A stretch of DNA of 64,000 nucleotides from an uncultured Oscillospiraceae bacterium (GTDB lineage: Bacteria; Bacillota; Clostridia; Oscillospirales; Oscillospiraceae). The stretch is from positions 33,478-97,477 of the forward strand of contig CALXDM010000005.1 of the NCBI GenBank assembly GCA_944387065.1, given 5' to 3'. Within the stretch, counting starts at the first letter, position 1. Every line of letters begins with the position of its first letter. The position numbers and the translations under genes were made by a program. Shown one piece after another: positions 16,581 to 27,300 of this stretch. The notes below the pieces were generated by a model. That model had not been told where the DNA came from. It ran no database searches and saw only the letters and a list, made by a program, of their open reading frames with translations.

Positions 16581-17112
16581 ATCCGCCCTGCACAAATCTC
16601 CGCTGCCGCTCCGATTTTTCCCCGCCCTTCGGCGGTGGGCGTCAGCCGGATGCACTGCTGTTACTTGATCTGCAGTTCCTTCTCCACCTCGTTCAGGTTG
16701 ATCGTCAGCATCCGGCTGGCTCTCCACCCGGCGTGGCCGGGCGGGGACCCCGCTTTCAGCCTGCTCGGGCGGAATGCATCCGCCCTGCGCAAATCTCCGC
16801 TGCCGCTCCGATTTTTCTCCGCCTTTCGGCGGCGGGCATCAGCCGGATGCACTGCTGTTACTTGATCTGCAGTTCCTTCTCCACCTCGTTCAGGTTGATC
16901 GTCAGCATCCGGCTGGCTCCCCACCCGGCGGGGCCGGGCGGGGGCCCCGCTTTCATCCTGCTCGGGCGGAGTGAATCCGCCCTGCGCAAATCTCCGCTTC
17001 CGCTCCGATTTTTCTCCACCTTTCGGCGGTGGGCGTCAGCCGGATGCCTGTCCCTTACTTGATATGCAGCTCCTTCTCCACCTCGTTCAGATTGATCGTC
17101 AACATCCGGCTG
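16581..17112. repeat. Tandem 197-bp repeat containing the 3' end of smc (two extra copies plus the original)
   Basis: Three copies begin at 16581, 16778 and 16975, an exact 197-base spacing; the third is partial and merges into the smc coding region at about 17112. Each unit holds, on the minus strand, the last 17 or so codons of smc (LTINLNEVEKELQIK or ...HIK), its TAA stop (16661, 16858, 17055) and about 75 bases of 3' sequence; the two extra copies also have a GC-rich spacer of about 60 bases. The two extra copies differ from each other at roughly a dozen positions. The unit junctions carry an inverted repeat GGGCGGA...TCCGCCC. The period is not a multiple of three, so reading through the smc stop would not enter the next tail in frame. 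Confidence 0.9.
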
Positions 17113-20100
17113 ACGCCCTGCTCCTGCATGGTGACCCCGTAGAGCACGTCCGACTCCTCCATGGTGCCCCGGCGGTGGGTGATGACGATGAACTGGGTTT
17201 TACTGCTCATCTTACGCAAATATCGGGCAAAGCGCACCACGTTGGCGTCGTCCAGGGCCGCCTCAATCTCATCCATCACGCAGAAGGGGGTGGGGCGCAC
17301 CTTCAAGATGGCAAAGTACAGGGCGATGGCTACAAAGGCCCGCTCCCCGCCGGACAGCAGGGAAAGCGTCTTGAGGGCCTTGCCCGGGGGCTGCACCTTG
17401 ATCTCGATGCCGCAGTTGAGCACGTCCTCCGGGTCGTCCAGGCTCAGCGAGGCCCGTCCACCCCGGAACAGCTCCTGGAAGGTCTGCTGGAAATTCTCGT
17501 CGATCAGGGCAAACTGGGTCTTGAAGATCCCGGTCATCTCCCCGGTGATCTGGGTGATGATCTCCTCCAGCTCCTCCTTGGCCTTGGTCACGTCGTCCCG
17601 CTGCTCGGCAAAGTAGGTGTAGCGCTCGTTGACCCGCTCAAACTGCTCCACCGCGTCGGGGTTGATGTTCCCCAGGTCTGAAATGGACCGCTTCAGCTCC
17701 CCAATCCGGCGCTGGGCCTTGGCCGTGGACTCCACCTCCACCCGCTGGGCCAGGGCCGCCTCATGGGAGAGCTGATAGCTCTCCCACAGCCTGTCCAAAA
17801 TCTGGTTCTCCTCCCAGGCCGCAGCGTTGACTTTCTGCTCCAGGGCGGCCACCTCCCGCTCCAGCCGCAACAGCTGGTCGTTGGTTCCCCGGGCGTCCCG
17901 GTCGGCCTGGTTGCGCTGACCCTCCAGGGCCAGCTTTTCCTCCTGGATGGAACGCAATTGGTCGGCCAGCCCCTGGCCCTCCAGCCGTAGGGCGCTCAGC
18001 TGCTCCTCCGCCTGGCTCACCTGGAGGGCTAGCTGCTCGTTATGCTGCTCAAACTGGGCGATCATCCCCGCCCGCTGGGCCCGGTCCCCCGACAGATCCT
18101 GCCGCAGCCGCTCCAGCTCGTCCAAGCTGTTCTGGGAGGCCGAGCGCTCCCCCTCCAGCCCGGCCAGCCGGGCGCTGTGCTCCGCCGCCTGGGCGCTCAA
18201 CGCGCTCAGCTCCTCTTGCAGGGTGGTCTGCCCCTGAGCCTTGGCCTGGGCCTGGGCCCGCAGGGCGGCCGCCTCCCCCTCCAGCTGCTGGATACGCGCT
18301 TTGGCCTGCTGGGTCGCCCGGCTGTTCTCCTCGATGCGCTGGGCCACCTCCTGCCGCTGCTGGGCCAGCGTCTGCCGGCGGTCCTGGGCGGACTGGAGCA
18401 GGCTGTCCGCGCTGTCGGCCCGCTCGGTGTAGGTTAGCACCGCGTTCTCCGCCTCCCGCAGCTGGGCCGAAGCAGTCTCCAGCTCATAGTTGGCTGCGGT
18501 CAGCTCCCGCTGGGCCTGGGCCAGCTGTTCCTCCGCCTGCTGGAGTTGCTGCTCCAGCCCCTGGCGCTGCTGCTCCAGCCGCGCCAGCTCGTTGGCTCGG
18601 GACAGGATGCCCGCCGAGCGGGAGGCCGAGCCTCCCGTCATGGATCCGCCGGCGTGGAGCACCTGCCCATCCAGGGTGACGATGCGGAAGCGGTGGCCAA
18701 ACTTCCGGGCCATGGCCATGGCCCGGTTCAGGTCGCTGGCGATGACGATCCGGCCCAGCAGGTTGGAGAAGATACCCGCGTACGCCTGGTCAAAGGAGAT
18801 CAGCTCATCCCCCATGCCCACAAAGCCCTCCTCCCGCTCCACCGCCCGGTCCTGGAAGTGGGCGGGGCGGATGGTGTTCATGGGCAGGAAGGTAGCCCGG
18901 CCGGCGTCCCGCCGCTTGAGCCAGCCGATGGCCTGCTTGCCATCCTCGTCCCGCTCCACCACGATGTTCTGCATGGCGCCGCCCAGGGCGATCTCAATGG
19001 CCACCGCGTACTGGTCCGGTACGTGCAGCAGGCCGGCCACCGGCCCCCGGATCCCCTGCAGACCGCCCCGCTGTGCCTCCCCCATAAGCAGTTTCACCGC
19101 CTTGGAGTAGCCCTCATACATTTTTTCCATCTCGGACAGCAGTTTGATACGGGATTTCAGGTTATTCTCGTCCATGCGCAGCTGGCCGCAGTGCTCTTGG
19201 GCCTGGTCCAGCTTGCGCTGGCGGGTCTGGCAAAGCATCTGGTGGCCGCTGATGACGTTCTTGGCCCCATCCCGCTCCTCCAGCACCCGCGCCAGCTCCC
19301 GCCGCAGCCCCTCCACCGCGGCCTGGGCCTGCCCGGCCCGCTCCTCCTGGTCGGCCAGCTCCTGGGTCAGCTGCTCCTCCCGGTCCAGCAGCTCCTGGGC
19401 CGCGGCGGACAGGGCGGAGAGCAGTGCCTGGGCCTCCGAGGCGGAGGCGCTGCCCAGCCGCTCCTGGGCTTGCAGCTGCTCCAGCTCCTGGCTCAGCGCG
19501 CCGGCGGAGCGGGCACGCTGCTCCATCTGGCGCTCCAGCTCCTGGCGCTGGGCCTGGCAGGCGGCCACATCCGCCTCGATCTGGGCTAGGCGGGCCCGGC
19601 GCTCCTCAATCTGCCCGGCGATGGAGCCCGCCCGGTCCTCCTGCTGCTCCAGTTCCTGGCGCACCCGGGCGGCGTTCTCAGCATTGTTTCGCATATCGTT
19701 TCGCAGCAGGTTGATGCGGTTCTCACAGCCGTGGATCTGCTGCTCCACCTGGGTCTGCTGGTCCCGCAGGCCCTCGGCCGCCACGTCCTTGTCCCGCATC
19801 TGGCTGGCATAGTCCTCCAGGGCCGCGTACAGACCGTCCAGCGCCTGCTTGGTCTGCCGCTGCTGGAGGGCGGCCGTCTCGCAGTCCGCCTTGAGCTTGA
19901 CGCTGCCCGTCCGCAACTGCTCCAGCTGATCCAGCCAGACAGAGATCTCCAGCCCCTTCAGCTCGTCCCGCAGCAGCAGGTACTTCCTGGTCTTTTCCGC
20001 CTGGGCCCGCAGAGGCTCCACCTGCAGCTCCAGCTCGTCGATCTTATCGTTGATGCGCACCAGGTTCTCCTGGGTGCGCTCCAGCTTGCGCTCGGCTTCC

Positions 20101-20624
20101 TCCTTCCGATGGCGGAAGCGGGAGATGCCCGCCGCCTCCTCAAAGATCTCCCGCCGGTCGGCGCTCTTCAGGGAGAGGATCTCGTCGATTTTGCCCTGGC
20201 CAATGATGGAGTACCCCTCCCGGCCCAGGCCGGTGTCCATGAACAGTTCGTTGACGTCCTTGAGCCGGCAGGAGCGGCGGTTGATGTAGTACTCGCTCTC
20301 CCCCGAGCGGTAGTACCGGCGGGTGACGGACACCTCGCTCTCCTCCAGGGGGAAGATATGTTGGCTGTTGTCGATGACCAGGGACACCTCGGCAAAGCCC
20401 AGCCCCTTCCGCTTGGCCGTGCCGTCAAAGATTACGTCCTCCATCTTGCTGCCCCGCAGGGTGCGGGTGGACTGCTCCCCCATCACCCACCGGATGGCGT
20501 CGGCCAGGTTGGACTTGCCCGACCCGTTGGGCCCCACAATGGCCGTCAGGTCGGACCCGAACGCCAGTACAGTCCGGTCCGGGAAGGACTTAAACCCCTG
20601 GATCTCCAGTGCCTTAAGGTACAT
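17055..20624 (-). CDS. smc: Chromosome segregation protein SMC
   Basis: A 1,189-residue SMC ATPase, the core of the condensin complex that organises and segregates the chromosome. The Walker A motif GPNGSGKSNL is at 31-40, a long coiled coil follows, the hinge lies around 510-660 (GIRGPVAGLLHVPDQYAV at its start), then a second coiled coil. The C-terminal head holds the signature LLSGGERAFVAIALYFA and Walker B CVMDEIEAALDD. The ATG at 20624 is preferred over an in-frame GTG two codons upstream because AGAAGG lies six bases before it. It is the first gene of the long minus-strand run. No rnc gene lies upstream, unlike many Firmicutes. Confidence 0.97.
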   Translation of the reverse strand: MYLKALEIQGFKSFPDRTVLAFGSDLTAIVGPNGSGKSNLADAIRWVMGEQSTRTLRGSKMEDVIFDGTAKRKGLGFAEVSLVIDNSQHIFPLEESEVSVTRRYYRSGESEYYINRRSCRLKDVNELFMDTGLGREGYSIIGQGKIDEILSLKSADRREIFEEAAGISRFRHRKEEAERKLERTQENLVRINDKIDELELQVEPLRAQAEKTRKYLLLRDELKGLEISVWLDQLEQLRTGSVKLKADCETAALQQRQTKQALDGLYAALEDYASQMRDKDVAAEGLRDQQTQVEQQIHGCENRINLLRNDMRNNAENAARVRQELEQQEDRAGSIAGQIEERRARLAQIEADVAACQAQRQELERQMEQRARSAGALSQELEQLQAQERLGSASASEAQALLSALSAAAQELLDREEQLTQELADQEERAGQAQAAVEGLRRELARVLEERDGAKNVISGHQMLCQTRQRKLDQAQEHCGQLRMDENNLKSRIKLLSEMEKMYEGYSKAVKLLMGEAQRGGLQGIRGPVAGLLHVPDQYAVAIEIALGGAMQNIVVERDEDGKQAIGWLKRRDAGRATFLPMNTIRPAHFQDRAVEREEGFVGMGDELISFDQAYAGIFSNLLGRIVIASDLNRAMAMARKFGHRFRIVTLDGQVLHAGGSMTGGSASRSAGILSRANELARLEQQRQGLEQQLQQAEEQLAQAQRELTAANYELETASAQLREAENAVLTYTERADSADSLLQSAQDRRQTLAQQRQEVAQRIEENSRATQQAKARIQQLEGEAAALRAQAQAKAQGQTTLQEELSALSAQAAEHSARLAGLEGERSASQNSLDELERLRQDLSGDRAQRAGMIAQFEQHNEQLALQVSQAEEQLSALRLEGQGLADQLRSIQEEKLALEGQRNQADRDARGTNDQLLRLEREVAALEQKVNAAAWEENQILDRLWESYQLSHEAALAQRVEVESTAKAQRRIGELKRSISDLGNINPDAVEQFERVNERYTYFAEQRDDVTKAKEELEEIITQITGEMTGIFKTQFALIDENFQQTFQELFRGGRASLSLDDPEDVLNCGIEIKVQPPGKALKTLSLLSGGERAFVAIALYFAILKVRPTPFCVMDEIEAALDDANVVRFARYLRKMSSKTQFIVITHRRGTMEESDVLYGVTMQEQGVSRMLTINLNEVEKELHIK

Positions 20625-20751
20625 AAGCACCCTTCTTTCTTTTTATAACCCCTCATATCCCTTTTGCAAGGGGAGCCCAGGCTGCCGTGCTTACAGGCTC
20701 CTCAGGCTTCCACAGCTCATCCAAAAACCGGTATAACCTACGGTGAATAAT

Positions 20752-20798
20752 GGGATCAAACGGGAACCAGCGGCGTCAAACCTCTCGTGTTTGATCCC
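20752..20798. repeat. Inverted repeat in the long smc leader
   Basis: A perfect 10-bp inverted repeat, GGGATCAAAC (20752-20761) and GTTTGATCCC (20789-20798), separated by 27 bases. It lies in the predicted leader of about 220 nt between the smc promoter and start codon (20625-20843). No known riboswitch was recognised there. A weak hairpin, CCCTT-TTGC-AAGGG, is also present near 20660-20672. Confidence 0.55.
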
Positions 20799-20849
20799 GG
20801 CTCCCAAGCTGTGAACAGGGATCTAACATAGCGATGGATATAGCATTTT

Positions 20850-20878
20850 ATTCTATCATATTGGAACCCGAATTTCAA
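20850..20878 (-). promoter_or_regulatory. Sigma-A promoter of the smc operon
   Basis: On the minus strand TTGAAA (20873-20878), a 17-base spacer and TAGAAT (20850-20855). The -35 box overlaps the stop codon of the IS3 transposase remnant (20875-20877). Confidence 0.65.
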
Positions 20879-21042
20879 GTTTCAGCTTCGATCCCACCGA
20901 ACCTGGCAGACATTTGCTTAAGTAAGCAATTTTTCTGTTCTCTGAAAGAAGGCTGACGGTTAACGTACTTGTAATAGGTGCTCCGGTTCACATTCAGAAC
21001 CCGGCAAAGGATGGAGATCCAATGCTGTTTGGAATCATTCTC
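20875..21042 (-). pseudogene. IS3-family transposase OrfB remnant
   Basis: A 55-codon open fragment reading DSKQHWISILCRVLNVNRST, followed by YYKYVNRQPSFREQKNCLL. This matches the N-terminal region of IS3/IS150-type OrfB transposases (SVxxxCxxLxVSRSxYYxW). There is no start codon in context, no DDE catalytic domain and no OrfA, so it is a dead fragment. It sits between smc and the giant repeat-protein gene and marks past insertion or rearrangement at this boundary. Confidence 0.7.
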
Positions 21043-21258
21043 TTATCGTTCCCTGTGTTTTGCCCTTAATTTTTCCCTCATGAGCATCCGTGAGACCGTG
21101 AAAATGCGGTAATGTCCGATAACAGTCTATAACGCCTTCACACGGATAAATTGGCATATTCCTAAGGGTTTCCTGGTTTTTAATAACACCCGGCAACACC
21201 TCTCTGGAGGTGGTGAAATCTCAAAGAGCTAATTAAAATTTCATGTATATTTCAATTG
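21043..21258. other. Intergenic stretch with no recognised feature
   Basis: AT-richer than the surroundings. No gene, RNA or repeat could be supported here. It may be more of the decayed insertion element or the 3' untranslated region of the giant gene. Confidence 0.4.
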
Positions 21259-21294
21259 AGAAGCCCCCCGCGCCCAGTGGCGCGGGGGGCTTCT
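21259..21294 (-). terminator. Strong hairpin downstream of the giant repeat-protein gene
   Basis: A perfect 16-bp GC-rich stem (21259-21274 with 21279-21294) with a CAGT loop, about 85 bases after the stop. The following minus-strand sequence is AT-rich but has no clean U-run, so termination is likely rather than certain. Confidence 0.6.
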
Positions 21295-21379
21295 GACTGT
21301 GATGGATCAGATTGATGGTACTCCCTTTCCAAACGCACAGGAGCTTCCAAAGGAAAAGATCCGCGGCTTGATTGACCGC

Positions 21380-24300
21380 TTACGACTTTCTCCTAGCAAG
21401 ACCCATCCCGCTTCGCAGACCGGTGCTGACTGCGTCTACAGCAGATTCCACAACCTCCCAGTCCTCTTTGAAACTGATGGGCGCTCTGTCCATGCTTTGG
21501 CCGGACTGGCTTAGAATCACAGCCTCCTGATAAAAAGTCATCCCCGGTGCTGCTCTACGCAAATTGCCAACCCGTACATGGACTTCGTACACCTTCGACG
21601 CTCCAGTCTCCGAGTATACCGTATACCTCACTGGGCCGTTTGAAAAGTTCTGGAAGGTATCCGATAGGGGAACGGTAACTGCACCATTGTGGATGATGCT
21701 AGGCCGCAGGCGGCTGATATTCGTCCCGGTAGGCATCCAAACCGTGATGGAGCCAATGCCCCCATTCTCACCATGGTTGATCTCTGCCAAGCCAACCTGG
21801 CCGCTGATGTAGACTTCAAGGATTTGATTATTCTCGCTGATCCCGGCCGCCCTAGTTACGGTAATCTGCACCTCAGTGCTCGCCGCGTCCAGGCCATCAG
21901 TTGCACTTACGGTAAACCGCACCGTAGTACCCTCATCTGCGTCAACCGGAGTGTAGGTGAGGACCGAGCCATCCATCTGGATGCTGCCTCCGCCGGTAAG
22001 GCCGGAATAGCTGTACGTCAACACGGACGTATCCGAATCCTTAAACCAGCTGGACAGATCAGCTGTATACGGCTCTCCTCCACGGTCAAACTCGTTTGCC
22101 AGCACCGCCGTGCCGATCTGGACCGGCTGTGTTGCCTGCGGCCCGTTGTTATAGGCAGCATAGTAGGTAACATCCGCGGTGACAACTATGCCAGAAAGGT
22201 CACTGCCAACGTTTGCCGTCGGATCCTCGCTCCAGCCGTGGAAGTTCACCCCAGCAGGCACGGCCCGAAGCTGTGGCACGTCCAGCAGCTCACCTATCGT
22301 CTGCGTGGTTACGATCGGGCCGTCCACATAAGCACCGCTTACCTCATCCACAAACCCGTATTTGGATACAAAGGTGACCGTCGCCTGCTGATTGTCATCC
22401 ACGCCGTCCCCATTCACATCCTTGAACCATTGGGCCGTGAACACCACGTTCTGATTCGGCATAGTGAAGCTAGATCCTGGAGTCGTAGGCACACTGGATG
22501 GTTCCACACTCCAGCCCAGGAACTCATAGCCTGTAGCCGTAGGCATCTGGTCAGAGACCTCCACCCTTTGGCCGGAAACCAGGTTAACTTGCCCGTTTGG
22601 CATCCCTGTCAGGCTAACTTCTCCGCTGGCAGCGCCGGCCAAATAGGTAATGTTAAACCTATTCTCCTGATCGTCTGGCTGGTTGTTGTTGTTTAGGTCT
22701 GCTCCATACACCAACTGATAAGTGATTCTGGTAGCAGGCACCAAGGCGCCGGCCGGGATCTCAGGCGTCCATCCCACCACCGCAACATTGTCTCCAGCTG
22801 TGTCCACACCATTTGGATAGGCCAATGTGTCACCTGGGGTCTGCAGCGTCGTGATGCTCGTCTCACCTGCGCTCCACGTCTGGTTCCCATGGGTAAAGGA
22901 CTGGAAGCCAGCCAGATTCCCTGTGATCGTGAAAGTGATCTCCACCTGCTCCTCATCGGGAACGCCATCCCCATTCGTATCTGCAGACCACAGGGCGGTA
23001 AACTCTACGTTCCCCATCGGCATACGGAAGATCTCCCCACCGATGGCGGGCATGGAATTCCCATCGTAGTCTGTGGCAGGGAATACATTCCAGCCGGCAA
23101 AGACATAGCCATCGGCCGTCGGCACATCCAAGGACACAGTCTGGGTGCTGCCTGCCAGAACATCCTGTACCATATCTGGCAGATTGGTCGCTCTGGTTCC
23201 AGCAACGCCGGAAACATAGCGAATGGTGTACCGATACTCCTGATCATCGGGAACATTATCATTGTTGCTATCGGTGGCATACTGCGCCGTGTAGGTTGTG
23301 GGCCTATCCGGCACCACCGTCACACCCGCGCTGACAGCTGGATCCCATCCGATAAACACTACGCCGTCGCTGTCAGTGTCAATCGGCGTGGGAGTGATCA
23401 GTCTCTCCCCAGGCCGCTGATAGACCTGGTAGGGCGCACTCCCCTGCTCAAATCCTCCGGTAGACTGGGAGTCAAAGGTGATCCGAACCTCCCACTGAGC
23501 TGTGAACACTACGTCCTGACCAGGCATGTTGAAGCTTTCCCCGGCCATAGTAGGCAAGCCACTCACATCCACGCTCCAGCCAATGAACTGGTACCCCTCC
23601 GCTGTCGGGTTCTCCTGGGCAACCATTACCGTCTGCCCTGCCACCAATCCACTCTGATTCCCTGGCATCCCAGTCGCTCCGCGCCCAGCGATTCCCGCCT
23701 CATAGATTACGCTGTACTGCTCCTCCTGGTCGTCCGGACGGTTATTGTGATTGGCATCTGCCTCATACACCGCTATATAGGTAACAGCGCGATCAGGCAC
23801 CTGGGTTGAACCCTCGTCGATCCCGGGTTGCCAGCCAATAAAGACTACGTCATCTGCCGTCGTATCAAGCGGACTGTCCGGAATCGTCAGCACTGTCCCT
23901 GGCGTTTGCAGGCTCTCGATGCTCGTCACATGGGCTCCTGCATTTGTAAAGCCATACTGGGACTGGAAGGTAAGCTGCACCTGATCCCCATCCGGCACAC
24001 CGTCTCCATTGGCATCCTCCACCCACTGGGCCCGGAATACCACGTTCTGCTCCGGCATCGTAAAGCTGTTACCAGGAGTCGTAGGCATGGGGTCATTGTC
24101 TCCGTCACTCGTAGGCATCACGCTCCACCCCGTGAAGATCCAGCCAGAAGCCGTCGGCTGCTCCATACTCACCTGCTGCTTGCTCCCAGCCAAAACGTCC
24201 TGCACGGTGGCCGGCAGACCTGTGACCTCATCTGCAATTCCACCAGTGTAGCGGATACTGAACTTGCCCTCCTGATCATCGGGTACATTGTTGTTGTTCT

Positions 24301-27300
24301 CATCCGTCTGATAAACGGCGTAGTACGCTACGCTCTCAGCTGGCACCGATGCAGGTATGGTAATTGGATCTGTGGCATCTGGATCAGGATTCCACCCCAC
24401 AAAGGTCACATTGTCTGTGCTCCGATCCAGCGGAGTGTCGGGGATGTTCAGAACTGCTCCTGGCTCTTGCACCGTGACGATCTGCTTGGTTGCCGCTCCC
24501 GCAATGACAAATCCATACTCTGAGTAAAATGTTATTGTGACCTGCTCACTATCCGGTCTATTGTCATTGTTCTCGTCAGCCGAATACTGGGCGATGTAGA
24601 CCGTGGGGCCAGCAGGCACGGTTGTCACGCCCAGCTCGATGGCGGGTTGCCAGCCAGTGAACACTACCCTATCTGTCATAATGTCCCGAGGCGTGGGTAT
24701 GTTAGCCAGCGGCTGGCCCGGCGTCTGGTAACCGCCGTCATAGCTCAGAGCGCTTTCGCCATCAAACCCATTGCTTGACAGGAAGGTGATCTGTACATCC
24801 CATTGGGCCGTGAACACCACATTCTCGCCAGGCATCAGGAAGCTCTCTCCCGCTCTCTCAGCCAGACCTGCCACGTTGCTCGCCCAACCCGTGAAGCGAT
24901 AGCCCGTGGCTGTCGGGGTCTCATCAGCCACCACTACCATCTGGCCAGCCACCAGGTCGCTTTGCGTCCCGGGCATCCCGCTGGCTGCCGCCCCGGCAAT
25001 GCCAGGGTCATAACTTACACTGTACTTCGTCTCACTGCTGTCAGGCGTATCGTCGTTATTCACATCGGAATCATACGCCAACGTGTAGACGCGGTCTGTT
25101 CCGGGAACCAGCCCCGGAAGCTCCGGATCCCATCCCACCTGGGCAATGTTGTCCTCAGTGCTCTCCAATCCCTCGGGCGCAACCAGCCAGGCCCCGATCT
25201 CCTGATAGGTCACAATCGTTGTCTCGCCCGCGCTCCAATTCTGGCTGCCGTGGCTGAATGCGTCAAACCCGGCCGGGTTGCCCGTAATGGTGAAGGTAAT
25301 CTCCACCTGCTCGCTGTCCGGGATCCCATCCCCATTGGCATCCTGAGACCACTGTGCTGTAAACGTCACGTTGCTTCGAGGCATCAAGAAGGTGTCGCCC
25401 GCGGTGGTGGAGATGGCATTGCCATCATAGCCCACTCCGGGATAGACGCTCCAGCCGCCAAAGACGTAGCCCTCCGCCTCGGGTGCTGCGCTGGACACCT
25501 GCTGGCTGCTTCCGGCCAGCACATCTGCCACATTCCTAGGCATCCCAGTCACCGGAGCCGACACGCTGCCTTCTTTGTAGATTACTGCATACTTCTGCTC
25601 CTGAGCGTCCGGAATCCCGTCGTTGTTCTCGTCTGTCTCGTACTGCGCCACATAGGTGGTGGATACATTGGGCACCCGGGTACTGCTCTCATTGATGGCG
25701 GGCAGCCAGCCGGTGAAGGCTACGCCGTCGCTGTCCGTATCCATCGGCGTGGGAATCCCAGTCAGGATCTCCCCAGGAATCTGGAAGCCGCCGTCCACGG
25801 TGTTGCCTGTCTCACCAACGAAGCCATGGTCAGAGTCAAAGGTAATCTGCACGCCCCATTCAGCTGTAAACACTACGTTCCGTCCCGGCATGGCAAACTC
25901 TGTTCCCGCCGTGGTGGGCAGACCGCTCACGTTTACACTCCAGCCCGTGAATTCGTACCCTGCCGCCGTGGGCACCTGCGTGGACACACTTACCATCTGC
26001 CCCGCCACAAGATTGGCCACAGGATCTGGCAGATTGCTGGCAGCTGGGCCAGCAAAGCCAACCTCATAGGTGATGGTATATTTCGTCTCCTCCGAATCAG
26101 GTGTACCATCGTTGTTCAGATCGGCCTGATACATCAGCTCATAGCTCTGGGGGCTGCTAGGTACCATGCTGGGCAGGCTGGGACTCCATCCAACCTGCGC
26201 GATATTGTCCCCATCATACTCAACTCCTGTGGGCGAGACCAGCGTGGTGCCAGGTGTCTGGAGCGTCTCGATGATGGTTACACCCGCCGTCCAGCTCTGG
26301 CTGCCGTGGGTAAAGGTGTCAAAGCCCTCCTCGTTCCCGCTGATCGTGAAGGTAATGGCCACCTGATCCGAATCGGGCACGCCGTCCCCGTTGGCATCCT
26401 CCGTCCACTGCGCGGTGAACACCACGTCAGACTCCGGCATCAGGAAGCTCTCCCCACCGATCGTGGGCATGGTGTTTCCTGCATAGTCCTCAGCCGGCGA
26501 AACCGTCCAGCCGATAAAGATCCAACCCGTGGCCGTGGGCTCCTCACTTGCCACTGTCTGGGTCGTCCCGGACAGCACATTGGTCGCACTGCTTGGCAGA
26601 CCACCGGCCCCAGTTACTGTCGTACCGGCGGAGTAAATGATGCTGTACTTTGTCTCTGCCTCGTCCGGCTCATCATTGTTGTTTGCATCCGGCCCATATA
26701 CCAGTGTGTAGCTCTGGTCGCTGGTCGGTACCCGCGTGCTTCCGTCAATGCTGGGGTTCCACCCCACCAGGGCAATGCCATCTCCTGCATGCTCCACCCC
26801 AGCCGGATAAGCCAGCACATCATTCGGGGTCTGCAACGTCTGGATGCTCAGCACCCCCTCTTCCCAGCTCTGGGTTCCATGCCGGAAGGCTCCAAATCCG
26901 GCTGTGTTCCCGTCGATGGTAAAGGTGATGGTCACCTGCTCCTCATCGGGAACGCCGTCCCCATTGGCATCCGCCGTCCACTGCGCGGTAAAGACCACAT
27001 CAGACTCCGGCATCAGGAAGCTCTCCCCACCGATGGTGGGCATGGGGCTGTTGGCGTAATCCTGGGTCGGCGTCACACTCCAGCCTGTGAAGATCCAGCC
27101 AATCGTCGTGGGCACGGTGCTGCTCACCGTCTGGCTGGTTCCGGCCAGCAGGCCGGTCTGTGTTTCAGGCAGCCGGACCGCTCCAGAGACATCACCGCCC
27201 AGGTAGGTAATGCTGTACCGGTCCTCATCCGAGTCAGGCGTCCCGTCGTTGTTCTCGTCGGCGCCATACTCCAGTGTGTAGGTAGTGGGGTCATTGGGCA

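Noticed and set aside
16661..16924. An 87-codon minus-strand frame inside the smc-ftsY repeat array
   Set aside because: It is made of the duplicated smc tail and its flank, with no ribosome binding site and no start matching any gene; treated as repeat, not as a gene.
17763..20648. Several plus-strand frames antisense to smc (for example 18546-19589 and 19731-20648)
   Set aside because: High-GC shadow frames of a clear SMC gene.
21299..21514. A 71-codon plus-strand frame with a protein-like start (MMDQIDGTPFPNAQELPKEK)
   Set aside because: No ribosome binding site or promoter, and more than half overlaps the 3' end of the giant gene.
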